Assembly (NCBI GenBank): GCA_022579005.1
Contig: MU401504.1
Span: 62,001 to 126,000 of the forward strand
Direction of reading: 5' to 3'
From: Poronia punctata
Taxonomy: Eukaryota; Ascomycota; Sordariomycetes; Xylariales; Xylariaceae
Length of the DNA stretch: 64,000 nt
The position numbers were made by a program, and so were the translations under genes. A model generated the notes under the pieces. It saw nothing but the letters and a program-made list of their open reading frames with translations, was not told where the DNA came from and did not search any database. Below are positions 48,922 through 60,395 of the stretch, one piece after another; the stretch's first letter is position 1; each line of letters starts with the position of its first letter.

Positions 48922-49306
48922 ATATTCTGACGGGGGCGGGCTGGTGTTCAGGGGGCGCTTCTTTTTTTTACTGTATTGCGAACTTGTTCTCTATGATACC
49001 AATATCAAATGAAGAGTAAAACGTAGTAATCGTTTCCCATTGTCAATCAATTCCTGTGATGGCGGTATCCAGCCGCTATCTAGCATATCGAACCAAACCG
49101 GTCAAGGCCAAACAGCTCAAGTTCGTGTGAAAATTCCATCGTTCAATTTCTTATGGCTCCTATTAATATCATTATGAACGATTGCTTATCATCATGTACG
49201 CCTGCTCCACGAGTTAAACAATACACTGTTGGAGAATTGGCATTGCTCCAACCTCATCCAGCCCGTCCCACGCGGGTAACCTATCTAACGCGACTGGCGG
49301 CACGAA
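48922..49306. other. Convergent 3' region between U1A/U2B'' and VMA8
   Basis: 385 bases between two stop codons on opposite strands. It must hold both transcript ends. A T-rich tract follows the U1A/U2B'' stop at 48960-48970. Confidence 0.5.
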
Positions 49307-50451
49307 TTAGAATATCACATCATCATCCTCGCCTGTCGCTAGTATATCAGTAGGACCCGAGTCGTCTTGTTTGGCATTCTCCTGTTCGGATTTTGCCGCG
49401 GCCGCCGCATTTGCTTTCTTCTCTTTCATTTCGGCATCGGCAGCTGCAGTGTCTCGCTGTTTCTTGCCTGCCACCTTCTTGAGTCTGTAGAACTCTTCTC
49501 TGTCCAGCTCATCCAACTCGGAGTTGATGTCTGTGGATGTCAGCTTCATAACTAACCCCTTTGGTCTAGGTAGTTTGGAGGGTACGTCAACGCACATTTG
49601 ATTGTGTTTTCCGTTCTCGGTATGATGACATGTTCGCTGCAGACAAAGGTTAGTTGCCGTATCATTAACTGTAGCGCGGGGTATAATACATAGCGTTGAC
49701 TACGACGGAGGTTAGTATAATCTTAGATATGAGGCAGACGGAGCACTAACCTCTTCGGTTCACGACCTTGATGACTTCATCTAGGATGACGAAAGCAGTC
49801 TGGAGACTCGCTAATTCGACAAGCGTCTCTACAGCGCGAGCATATGTCTCCCTGCACCTCTGAACCTGTTGACCACCTTTGCCTAGACCGGTCAGTCCGA
49901 AATCGTTGTTGCCCTCTGTCATGTAGCTTTCGAAAGCCGGCAAGAAGACACCCGACACGTTCTCTTGTTTCGTCCGTAACCTAAAGCGGGCCGACTTGGC
50001 CGACTCTTGTACTTGGTAGCCGATATCACCACCGACGGCGTATGTGACTTCGGCAAGGGAGAAGGCGGCGATCTGCATGACCCGGCCCATCTTCCGCTTC
50101 GCTTCGTCGATCCGGCGCGTAATCTCTAAGCGTGCTCGTCAACATCTGGTCGCACATTGGCAAATAGGGTCTATGCCGGAATACCTCGAAAGCGCCTATG
50201 CTCACACCCCCTTATCAGCTAAAAGAAACGCGCAGAGGTCCAACGGGAGGGGCCGTACTTGGTCAGTGCCTCGCTTTTGCGCTTTAGCAAGTTGTGTCCC
50301 GTCTCAGCACCTTTCAACTTCGCCTTCATAATAGCCAGCGACTGTCTCGTGGCAAAGACTGCCTCCCGATCCTGGTACGTGAGAGCATTAGTACGGTTAA
50401 ACGGCGGGACTGGCGAAGCTCACGATTATGACATACACCAGCGCCCGACAT
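49307..50451 (-). CDS. VMA8: V-type proton ATPase subunit D, seven exons with two microexons
   Basis: Exons: 50451-50437, 50371-50259, 50195-50185 (11 nt), 50125-49751, 49699-49690 (10 nt), 49636-49596 and 49530-49307 (262 aa, the family length). Introns are 51-65 bases and all GT-AG. The joined protein reads MSGAG, then ATRQSLAIMKAKLKGAETGH and LLKRKSEALTK. The 11-nt microexon supplies RFR and joins to EITRRIDEAKRKMGRVMQIA. GNNDFGLTGLGKGGQQVQRC follows. The 10-nt microexon supplies the NA of RRVNAIEHVIIPRTENTIKYI. Without either microexon the frame breaks and invariant residues vanish. Subunit D is the central rotor stalk linking ATP hydrolysis to proton pumping at the vacuole. The Ala/Glu/Lys-rich C-terminus ends in DDDVIF. 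The gene is divergent from SYF1. Confidence 0.95.
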
Positions 50452-51064
50452 CCTGGATCTCTTGGCCTGGGGGCTACCGCGACGTATATAGACGTAAAAG
50501 GGTATCGAGTCGGAAGCTCTGACTAAACACAGGTGAAAAAAAGTAAAAAGGGCAAAGTAATCAATAGATCAGGGGCGTAGACGGAGAACTAATCACGAGG
50601 CTTGGGATTGCTTGAACATTGGTAGCCTGAGAGGGTAGCTTGTCGATAGCTCGTGTTCCCTGCCAGGAGGTACTGGTAGGCTAGGTAGGTAGAGTAGGTA
50701 CTGTAATGATGCTTGTCAGTTGTCCCTAGCTGCCCGTCTCCTTGCATGTCTCATGACGAGCTACACGGTGTAATCGGACAGTACATCCTTGCATTACTGT
50801 GCACGCTAACCTGTCATGTATATAAATGCCCATGGTCCCACTTAAAAATACCTACGAAGTCGCGGGTGGTTAAAGCTCGATGCCCGCGACTGGTTGACCA
50901 CCCACCACCCACCACGACGGAGATTGGGCGCCTACTTGCCGATTGACCAGATCCCTTCTATTCGTCTCGCACGATGCCCTGATGTTGGCAGGTGCCGCCT
51001 GACTCTCTCGATTCCCGCGAGCGCTCGCGGACGGTCAGTGTCCGCCACTGTTGCGACGACAAAG
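50452..51064. promoter_or_regulatory. Shared divergent promoter of VMA8 and SYF1
   Basis: 613 bases separate the two start codons, which face away from each other, so both promoters must lie here. An AGGTAGGTAGAGTAGGTA tract occurs at 50683-50700. I cannot name a specific factor site with confidence. Confidence 0.45.
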
Positions 51065-53701
51065 ATGGCGCCGAATGGAGTAGCCAATCGTAATGGCATC
51101 CATGCTGGCCGCCAACCAGACCTCCACCTCATAGTGAGTAGAAGCTACATATCCCTCTCTTGCAGTGGTGCGCCGCGCAGATTTCTAACCGGTGAGACCC
51201 AGACCGATGAGGATGCTGTGTATGAGCAGGACATTTTGCGAGACTTGGGCAGCACGAAGCCATGGCTGGCCTACATTCAGTTCAAGGTACAACATGGCAC
51301 GATACAAGAGCAAGCCTTTGTTCTCGAAAGGGCGTGTCAGCAGCTACCCAGATCCTATAAGCTCTGGAAAATGGTAATTATATCACGCTTCCCGTGCTCT
51401 CTTACGGGGGGGGGGGTTTGCGGTTTTACAGTATGCTGACAAACCGGCTAGTATCTTCGATTTCGCACGAAACATGTTTCGAAGCTCAATGCTGCCGTCT
51501 TCGTCGCCGAATATCGCAAGGTCAATGCGCTATTCGAACGAGCCCTGATCCTGCTTAATAAGATGCCGCGCATATGGGAGATGTACCTCAGGTTCTTGCT
51601 ACAACAGCCCCTGGTCACTCTGACGCGGCGGACGTTCGATCGAGCGTTACGAGCCCTTCCCATAACCCAACATAACAGGATATGGGCCATATACCGGCCA
51701 TTCGCCAATTCTGCTGGCGGCGATACCGCTGTCAAGATATGGAGACGGTATATGCAGGTCCACCCCGAAGATGCCGAGGACTTTATTGAGCTGCTTACTC
51801 AAGTGGGACTGTACACCGAGGCGGTCACGAAATACATTGATATCCTCAACAACCCACGCTTCAACAGCAAGCAGAGCAAAGGGCACTACGAACTATGGAG
51901 TGAAATGGCAGACCTGCTTGTCGACCATGCCACCGATGTCGAGACAGGTCACGAGACCGGCATCGATGTCGAACGAATTATCCGAAGCGGTATCGAGCGC
52001 TTTGCAGACCAGAGGGGTAAGCTCTGGTGCGGTTTAGCTACGTACTGGGCAAGGAGAGGAAGCTTCGAAAGGGCCAGAGATGTATTCGAGGAGGGCATAA
52101 CGACGGTTATGACGGTCCGTGACTTCACCCTTATTTTCGACACCTACACGGAGTTTGAGGAGTCGATAATCGCCGCACTGATGGAAATGGCATCGAAACG
52201 CGCGGAAGAAGGAATAGTAGACGAAGATGCCGACTTTGACCTAGACATAAGGATGATGCGTTTCGAGCAGTTAATGGATCGGCGACCTTTCCTCCTTAAC
52301 GACGTGTTGCTTCGCCAGAATCCGAACAACGTGCCGGAATGGGAGAAACGGGTGGCTTTATGGGGCGGCAACAAGGCCGAGGTCGTCCAGACGTATACCG
52401 ACGCCATTGCTGCTATACAGCCGAAGAAGGCTGTGGGTGCTTTCCACCAGCTTTGGGCGAATTATGCCAAATTCTACGAAAAAGGCGGCGACCTGAGAAA
52501 CGCGAGGGTTATTATGGAAAAGGCTGTTAAAGTACCATTTAAATCAGTCGCCGAGCTTGCCGACATGTGGATCGAATGGGCCGAGATGGAACTCCGTAAC
52601 GAGAACTTTGATGACGCCGTCAAGATCATGGCAAAGGCTGTGCAGGCCCCGAAGAGGTCGACGGTGGATTACTTTGACGAGACTCTTTCGCCGCAGCAGA
52701 GGGTGCACAAGAGTTGGAAGCTTTGGAGTTTTTACGTGGACCTGGTAGAGAGCGTCAGCTCCCTGGAAGAGACAAAGAAGGTTTACGAAAGGATATTCGA
52801 GCTCCGGATTGCCACGCCACAGACTGTGGTCAACTACGCCAACCTGTTGGAAGAACACAAGTACTACGAGGAGTCGTTCAAAATATTCGAGAGAGGCTTG
52901 GATCTCTTCAGCTATCCGGTAGCCTTTGAGCTCTGGAATCTCTACCTCACTAAAGCAGTCGACCGCAAGATCGGCATGGAACGGTTGCGCGACCTCTTCG
53001 AGCAGGCTGTTGAAGACTGCCCACCTAAATTTGCCAAGGTCCTATATCTCATGTACGGCAACCTGGAAGAAGAACGAGGGCTCGCAAGACATGCCATGCG
53101 GATCTACGAGAGAGCGACAAGGGCGGTCTCGGACGAGGATCGGGCGGATATGTTCAACCTATACATCACCAAATCCGCATCCAACTTCGGACTGCCGTCG
53201 ACTAGGCCCATCTATGAAAGGGCTATTGCGGCCCTGCCTGACGAAGAGGCTCGGGACATGTGTCTAAAGTTTGCCGACATGGAGAAACGGCTGGGCGAGA
53301 TCGACCGCGCCCGCGCCATATACGGACACGCCTCCCAGTTCTGCGATCCCCGCACGAACCCAGCCTTCTGGACCAAGTGGGAGCAATTCGAGGTCAAGCA
53401 CGGCAACGAAGACACGTACAAGGAGATGTTGCGCATCAAACGCAGCGTCCAGGCACAGTACAACACCGATGTCAACTTCATCGCGTCTCAGGCCCTCGCC
53501 CGCAGCCAGCAGGTCCGGGCGGCCGACCCGGGCGACGATGCCGAGGTGGCGGACGCGATGGAGCAGCTCGAGCGCCAGGCACGCGCGCCCGCCGGTTTCG
53601 TCGCGTCAAGCACGGGCATTGCGGGGACTCTGCCCAAGGAACAGACGGTGGTGGCGTCAAACCCCGACGCCATTGACATTGATGGCATGGACGACGATTG
53701 A
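51065..53701 (+). CDS. SYF1: Pre-mRNA-splicing factor SYF1 (XAB2), HAT-repeat protein
   Basis: Three exons: 51065-51133, 51203-51373 and 51452-53701 (829 aa). The first intron (69 bases) has a GTGAGT donor, a TTCTAAC branch and a CAG acceptor. It contains no stop and is a multiple of three, so unspliced reading is also open (852 aa). I prefer splicing because it gives DLHLI directly joined to TDEDAVYEQDILRDLGSTKP, the expected family start. The second intron joins SYKLWKM to YLRFRTKHVSKLNA. The rest is an array of HAT half-TPR repeats (e.g. WIEWAEMELRNENFDDAVKI, YKEMLRIKRSVQAQYNTDVN) ending in an acidic IDIDGMDDD tail. SYF1 is a scaffold of the Prp19/NineTeen complex in the spliceosome. Confidence 0.94.
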
Positions 53702-54669
53702 AACGATTAACATTGGCTGTTTCACTTTCATTTTCCAACTTTTTTTTTCTCTCTATCATTCCCATTTGTACATTTGGCATAGTGAAGAAGGGGCTCGGGC
53801 GGTAAGCAGTGGCTTATCATATTGCTCCATGACTCGGGAATAACTACCTAGTATAAGTCTCCCTTTCTATCGAGAGTTGAAACATTGAAAATGCCTCATG
53901 AATTGGGAAGTCATGCCACCTTTTAAAACCTCATCTTCGGAATGCATTTGCGTCAAGAAAAGTGAACTCGGGCCGGTCTACAACAATATGTACACGCCCC
54001 GCTGTGTCTGCCGCTCCATTTAAGAAGCCAGACATGGTACAGGTAACAACAGTATCGACAGGTCGCTCGTGCCGCTATTGCCGAACACGGGAAGAAGATG
54101 GAAAAGCCAATAGGTAGGCTAGAAACTGGTGTTTCATTTTCATGTGACGTATAGATACAGTCTTATACAGTCCTATTCGTGAATCATACAATAACAGAAG
54201 GGGAGGGGGATCTCGGCCCAAGAAAAACATGCCACAGACTAAAACCAAGCTTCAATGACTCCGCATCCCTAAACCCAACAATAGCAACACACACTCCCCA
54301 AACTTCACATTCCAGCCATTTCTCCCACGCATATCCAAACCACAGACCGGTGTGAAAACAAAAAGTTAGCCAATTACTAACTGCCGAAACACTTTACTCC
54401 TCATTTGTTTCACCCCGTTCATTCTCTCAAAGACTCAAACTGCCCTGCCTGTCTTACCCTGCCCTACCCTGCCCTACCCTGCCCATTCCTCGATGACGCG
54501 CGCAGAGAGGGGCGCAGAGAGATGGGGGGTAGGGGAGGAAGAGGATTCGGCCACCCACCACCATCTTGTGATACAGGCAAAGACAGACAGACAATTCAAA
54601 GAAATCCCCCTTTTTTTCTTTTATTTTTCTTTTTTCATAGTTTAAAAATAAATAAAGGCAACCTCATTT
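53702..54669. other. Convergent 3' region between SYF1 and the small unknown gene
   Basis: 968 bases between two opposing stop codons. It has a T-rich tract after the SYF1 stop (53735-53755), a (GCCCTACCCT) tandem at 54454-54484, and a T-rich block at 54610-54640. No gene is seen. Confidence 0.5.
54454..54484. repeat. GCCCTACCCT decamer repeat
   Basis: Two full copies with flanking partial copies. Confidence 0.8.
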
Positions 54670-55104
54670 TCAGATACCGCCAGTGGTACTAGCAACAGAC
54701 TTCCTTCTGGGCGAAGTGCTGCTTCCCTTACTACTAAGAGACCAGCGCTTCGAATGTGCCTTGTGGAAGTCCTCGACGGCGTCGCGGTTCCTGTCGACGT
54801 GACCGTCGCGCGAAGAGGGCGTGGCGTAGATGCTGCCCTTGCGTTTCTGGAAACGGGATGGTGGCGTCTTTGATGCGTCTAAGACGAACGATCCAACAGA
54901 GGTAATGTTTAGTTTTTCATAAAACATGAGGTAGAGGATGGAAAGGGGGGGGGGGGGGGGGGACGACGACTCACCCCACTCATCGGTATGCGTATAATCT
55001 CGCGAGCCGGTTCTCTGCCGTTCTTCTCCTCCTCCTCCTCCTACCGGTCCACCAGACCCGAGTGTATCGGTGAACTGGATTTGGGCAGCAGTGTTTGTGG
55101 CCAT
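54670..55104 (-). CDS. Small protein of unknown function
   Basis: Two exons, 55104-54975 and 54878-54670 (112 aa), with a 96-base intron (GTGAGT donor, TCTTAG acceptor, phase 1). The intron contains an 18-base homopolymer: G on the plus strand, C in the transcript. The protein starts MATNTAAQIQFTDTLGSGG. It has a Gly stretch, then DEW joined to DASKTPPSRFQKRKGSIYAT and PSSRDGHVDRNRDAVEDFHK, and a Ser/Lys-rich tail. The R-K-G-S-I-Y-A-T-P-S-S-R-D-G-H core looks like a conserved motif I associate with short fungal proteins, but I know no function. There is no signal peptide or membrane segment. An upstream in-frame ATG at about 55146 is less likely as the start. Confidence 0.7.
   Translation of the reverse strand: MATNTAAQIQFTDTLGSGGPVGGGGGEERQRTGSRDYTHTDEWGESSSPPPPPLSILYLMFYEKLNITSVGSFVLDASKTPPSRFQKRKGSIYATPSSRDGHVDRNRDAVEDFHKAHSKRWSLSSKGSSTSPRRKSVASTTGGI
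54945..54962. repeat. Poly-G run of 18 inside an intron
   Basis: 18 G on the plus strand, within the intron of the small unknown gene just after its donor site; the transcript carries poly-C. Confidence 0.9.
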
Positions 55105-55484
55105 GTTATCGGGTTGGTTTTTTTTTTTGGTGGGGAAGTAAAACAAGTAGCTAGGTTATTTATCTGTCAAGAAAGTTCGAAAAACGTTAGCTTTTCTTCC
55201 TAAGAATGAGATCCAAGGTTCGAGTATAGAAGACTCGGATTGATAAACGAACCTGTGCTGCTTTGATACTGCCTAGTCGAGTCGGTAAGAAAGGTAAGAT
55301 ATGTAATGAGACGGAAAGATTCGGAGCGGCGTGAGATAGGTAAATGTAAGGGTAGGTAAGGTAGGTAGGTAAGATGGATAGATGAAGCTCTGAATCCGAA
55401 TCTGAACAAACAAACAAACAAAAAAGGACAATAACAAGAAAGGTTCGTCGGGGTATGTAAAGCTTTCTTTCAGTAAAAGGTCCT

Positions 55485-55503
55485 GGATAGGATAGGATAG
55501 GAT
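55485..55503. repeat. GGATA pentamer repeat
   Basis: Three to four tandem GGATA units in the upstream region of the small unknown gene. Confidence 0.85.
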
Positions 55504-57450
55504 GGTATTGCGATTTGATAAGGTAACAGGTGATTCGTTCTTGCTGTGTTCAAAGTTCAGAAAAGTAACAAAGGGTCGGTAAAGTGGATGATACGAGGCG
55601 TCTCGACTTCCTCTTGGTTTATATAGGTGTGATATCAGTCTATAATATACCCCAAGTCTTAGTCTAGGCGACGGTGGAAGCTACGTACTGCTCCCTTTTG
55701 ACTTATGAACTACCTATCAACACACACGGTGTACATCGATTATGAAGTGGAATGTGCCTTCTACTACTGCATGTACCCGTCATGCCATACAAACGTAATC
55801 CCAGGCGGATGCCATCTAGTCTAGATGTGGGCGTGGAGAGATGAAACGACTGTATCTAATCTAATAAGTCAGGTAGAGCTCCATGTAGATAGATACGCCC
55901 CACACCGTACTCCCGAGTCCTGCCAGCATGTTGCAATGTAAAGTGTACGTAGTGATAGATCATGGTGGGCATACATTTATCAGACTACAAGAGCGCCTCC
56001 AGTCTGGCCACCCGCCTCTTTTTTAGACCCATGTAACGTTGGTGGGGTTTGCCTTTGGACAGCACCTGTCGTTACCCATTGGTTGGAGACGGAGATAGGC
56101 CTAGCAAAAGGGACTAGGTTAGGTTAACAGGAATCTGGGGTAGTCCGACTGGGGGTGTGTGTCGGGTGACGACAGTACGAGGTACAGCCGGGGCATACCC
56201 TACGTATAGTGCTACCACTCCAAGTTACTAGGTAGGTAGGTAAAGTACATAACACGCGACGAGGTAGGTAAGTAAGTACATTTATGAAAGTTCTACTGTC
56301 CCGAATTCCATGCCACTTTTGGTCCGCAAGACACGTATATGAAAACAAACCCTCGATCCCCCAAGTTAAGAAAGGGAGTCGACTAAGTTTGGGCGGTTAT
56401 GTTGAGGTTTCTTTCTACAGTGGAAGAATAGGTAGGTAGTCTGAAAACTACATACTGTAAGCTGGGGTTAGGGAACCCTTCTTTCAAAGCAACTCCAAAA
56501 TAAAGTACCTAGAGGTAGACTTTATCAGCCAAGAACTGCCGGTAGAGGTTGCACGGATACGGCAATGCATGGGGATGTGCTGGCCCTTGAAGGACGGACG
56601 GCTTAACCGACTAACAACGCGGTTGGTAACTTGGTATCACTACGAGCAAGTTGATAAGACAAAGACCCGGGAGTTGAGCAGACCAACAAAAAGTCACTTC
56701 TTCATCCCTCATCTGATTGATCAATCAAGGAGCGGAGACTTTGAGACAAACGGACGCTGGCGCAAGTCCCCTTCCCTTCCCCTCCCTTCCCTTCCCACTG
56801 CAATGCGTCAGGTTTGTTTGATAAGGGAAGTCTAAGTCAGCACTGCCCCTCCCCCGCTTTCTGGGGTTTTATGACAAAAAAACCCCACTACTGGACTAGG
56901 TACATCATCAGTAGGAATATGGATATTAGGTGGCAGTCTAGACCAGTTTATGCCGATAGGACTACTGAACCCGGTGAAGCCGCGTTCATTGGGCAAATAA
57001 AACAGGTAAGAGATTCATCTAACCTAATTGCACTACCTACATTAGCTAATACACTGTATCATCAGACCAACACCAACGCCAATGGGCATCCTCAACATCG
57101 TCAACCTTGGCGTAAGCATATATAAGTAGTTGAGGTAGTCCCCTTTGACGACTAAAGGGTGGGTGGCCTCAAAGTCTTTCGCCGGTATGTACCAGACTAC
57201 TCCCCAGTGCAAACTACACGGTACTTTAGTCTAGGCTTTTTGGTTTGAGTCTTTGAGAAGGATCTTGAAGGCTGTGTAGCAGCCTGTAGCCAATAGAATT
57301 TCAATTCAGCGATTCCAATCGTGACTAGGTAGATGGAAAGGGGGGGATGCAAGTGCTGCATTGGATCTCCAGCTGTTTGTTACCTATTATCTAACCTAGG
57401 GGCAGTTGCCTACCATTCTTGCTTGTGACGTCAGCGAGGGAGCTTTTGCT

Positions 57451-57475
57451 TTTGTCTTTGTCTTTGTCTTTGTCT
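57451..57475. repeat. TTTGTC hexamer repeat
   Basis: Four tandem TTTGTC units in intergenic DNA. Confidence 0.9.
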
Positions 57476-58670
57476 TGGCCACTCACCATATTAGTAGCGT
57501 TGCATTACTCGGCGTAAAAAAGCTGTATCATTTTAATATAAAGTCGACGTTGATCACCCTACGTTTGGGAGATATTTCTATCAGATCTCTATAAGATATG
57601 ATTAGAACGACGTTTGTCGTTGAAGCATACCCCATAATGGGGCCCAACGGACGCTAGGATCTTCGTCATTGCAACGCGGATTGTATTCTCCGGCGTCATT
57701 GGGTGTGTCAAGTGACGCATTTTGGTCCTAGGGCCCACTTGTGTTATTAGTAAACTACCTACCTACCTACACGTTAGTGAATTATGAGTAGGTACTCTAT
57801 TGCAGCTTTATGTCTTTGTAGATATTGATAGGTTTGCTTCTGATTTTGAATCCAGTGAATCGGATTTCTCTTAAATTTTGTAGATGGAGCTTTGCCAGCT
57901 TATTAACTGTTCTGTCAACCAGCGAGACTTCTGTTGGCCTAGAGGGTTCTTGTGGCTTGTGACCTGTCAAGTTTGTACTTGTAAAGGCTCTCTCCCGTTG
58001 ACGGCTTATCCTAAAGAGCGACCTAGAGGAGCTTTGCTTCTAAGTGCCTTCTATTCATATCCTAAACGAATATAACCCTCGTAGTCATGATTTCATCTAC
58101 ATAGTAAAAGAGCGGTTAGATACTGATAGGGACCACGCTCGCGACTGCGCTGGCGCAAGCCTCACAGTAGAATTAGTGCGAGATACGTTGTGGTTGATGC
58201 TTCAAATAGAAGTACGTAAGTACTTTACCTACATGTACTCGTAGCCTTGACCTCGGTCCAGCATCCGCCAGTGGACCGCTTCCACTGTACCTAGATTGGT
58301 AGCGATACCCACTCTTATCCATAACGGGGCGGCCGCTGCCGGCTTGATAGATTTGGTGGACTTGACGGCATTGCAGCAAGTCCCTGTTTGCTCTAACCTA
58401 CGCAATTGAAGCTTCGAGCGTCTTCACGATACTTGCACTCCTCTCCTTTACACATAGACTGTCCATTTCGCTAGAGTTCTAGATCATCTTTGATTCCGAT
58501 AGTCCTTGCGCACAGTTTGACTTTCCAAGACCTTTTTGCGCTAGGTTAACCTAAGATCTTTATCGGCAAGACCCGTCTGACAATAGTGAATTATCCCAAA
58601 ACTTTAAATCATCCCCGCCACGTTTTTCCTTTGTCTGAACCGATCCCGATCCCGATCCAGACCGCCGAGC

Positions 58671-60395
58671 ATGCGGCCCCCCACCCGAGCAACCGCAAAT
58701 CGATTCATTACGTCTACGAGACGGTCTACGATAAAACGAACGGGGTTTCAATCTGGGTTCCAGTGTTTGCGTATCGGCGGGAGGAGGCAATATGTGACAA
58801 GGATACCCGCGGCGCGGCAACGGGTTTCGATACCGGGTGTGGGGAGATGTCAGGCGCAATCTATCAACCTTGTGAGGCGACAGCTTGCCACCATCGCGCC
58901 ATCCGCAACAACGGCCTGTAAGTTGCCGACCGAGGCGAGAGCGAGTATCATGCCCGCTTGCTGATCAATGAGTGCAGCAGCACAGTCGACCGATAACGTC
59001 GGCCCAATGCAAGAGTATGATAGCCGAGTAAAAGCGGGACGTTTGCGCGAAGACGAACATCAGCGCGACATAATTCAAAGTCTACAACACTTGCACGATG
59101 CACTTGTACACTACCGTTCCCGTCCGGTCGTCCACCCCACGCTCGAGTCACTGAAGCCGAAGAAGTCGTTATTCGGGTGGTTTGGTGCCAAGGCTGGGTC
59201 CAGCGGTATCCAAGATATCCCCGACGACTTACCCCGCGGTCTCTATCTATATGGGGACGTCGGGAGCGGCAAGACAATGTTGATGGATCTCTTTTACGAC
59301 ACTCTGCCGAGCGCTGTCAAATCAAAGACGAGGATACACTTCCATAACTTCATGCAGGATGTGCACAAGCGGTTGCACCGCATGAAGATGGAACACGGCA
59401 ACGACATTGATGCCGTACCCTTTATTGCTGCCGATATTGCCGAGCAGGCGAACGTCTTGTGTTTTGACGAATTCCAGTGTACAGACGTTGCTGACGCCAT
59501 GATCTTGCGGCGACTGCTCGAGTCATTGATGTCTCACGGTGTGGTCCTCGTCACGACTTCGAATCGACACCCGGACGAACTGTATAAGAATGGAATCCAA
59601 CGTGAATCCTTTATTCCGGCCATCAATCTTTTAAAATCGCGTCTTCATGTCATCAACCTCGACTCGCCCACAGATTATCGCAAGATCCCTAGACCGCCCT
59701 CGGGTGTCTACCATACGCCTCTCGACAACCATGCCAAGTCGCATGTCGAGAAGTGGCTGCGGTTCTTGGGCGACCCTGAGAATCCCGAGCCCCATCCGGA
59801 AACTCAAAAGGTCTGGGGTCGCGAGATCCAAGTGCCACGTGTCAGCGGGCGTTGCGCCTGGTTTACATTTCAAGAACTGATCGGCCGCGCAACCGGAGCA
59901 GCCGACTACCTCGAGCTGATGCGCAGCTATGATGCATTCATCATATCCGACGTCCCAGGCATGACGTTCCGCGAGCGGGACCTTGCCAGACGATTCATTA
60001 CCTTTATCGATGCCGTCTACGAGTCGCATGCCAAGCTAGTCCTTACCACGGCCGTGCCACTGACACAACTCTTCGTGTCGGCGGATGAGCTTCGCGAGTC
60101 GCTCAGAAAGGACGGCAAAGCAACTCGAGAGGAGGATGACGGGGACGAATCGGTCAGCCATGTTATGCAGCATATGATGGAAGATATGGATAGCAATATC
60201 GACCAGCTCAAAAATTCAAGTCTCTTCTCGGGCGACGAGGAACGTTTTGCCTTTGCGCGTGCTCTTTCCCGGCTGGCGGAAATGGCAAGCCAGGAATGGG
60301 TTGAACGCGGGATGGGATTAGAAAGTCTCGGGGGCAAGAAGGAGAAGGACGACTGGACCAAAGTACGAAGTCGACAAATGGAGGACATCATGTAA
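58671..60395 (+). CDS. AFG1: Mitochondrial AAA-type ATPase AFG1 (LACE1 family)
   Basis: Two exons, 58671-58917 and 58978-60395 (554 aa), with a 60-base intron (GTAAGT donor, GCTGATC branch, GTGCAG acceptor). Exon 1 encodes an 82-residue Arg/Ser/Ala-rich, acid-poor sequence (LVRRQLATIAPSATTA near its end), a classical mitochondrial presequence. Exon 2 begins SAQSTDNVGPMQEYDSRVK. Walker A GDVGSGKT is near residues 175-182, Walker B VLCFDEFQ near 241-248, and the sensor-like VLVTTSNRHPDELYKNGIQR follows. The AAA domain and C-terminal DVPGMTFRERDLARRFITFI match the family. AFG1 assists turnover and assembly of mitochondrially encoded respiratory subunits. The unspliced intron carries an in-frame TGA (58962) followed by an in-frame ATG (58968), so a form lacking the presequence is conceivable. 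Confidence 0.94.

Larger units (their letters stand above)
55105..58670. other. Intergenic stretch between the small unknown gene and AFG1
   Basis: 3.6 kb containing two divergent promoters at its ends. It holds repeat tracts (AGGTAGGTAGGTAAG near 55352, GGATA at 55485-55503, TAGGTAGGTAGG near 56230, TTTGTC at 57451-57475). No gene or tRNA is recognised. Confidence 0.5.

Noticed and set aside
49307..49597. Separate small protein gene starting at 49597
   Set aside because: Its ELDELDREEFYRLKKVAGKK segment is the C-terminus of VMA8, and the apparent start is intron sequence.
58586..58921. 111-codon plus-strand ORF upstream of AFG1
   Set aside because: It overlaps the presequence exon in a different frame; the presequence frame joins the ATPase by a good intron, so this one is a shadow.
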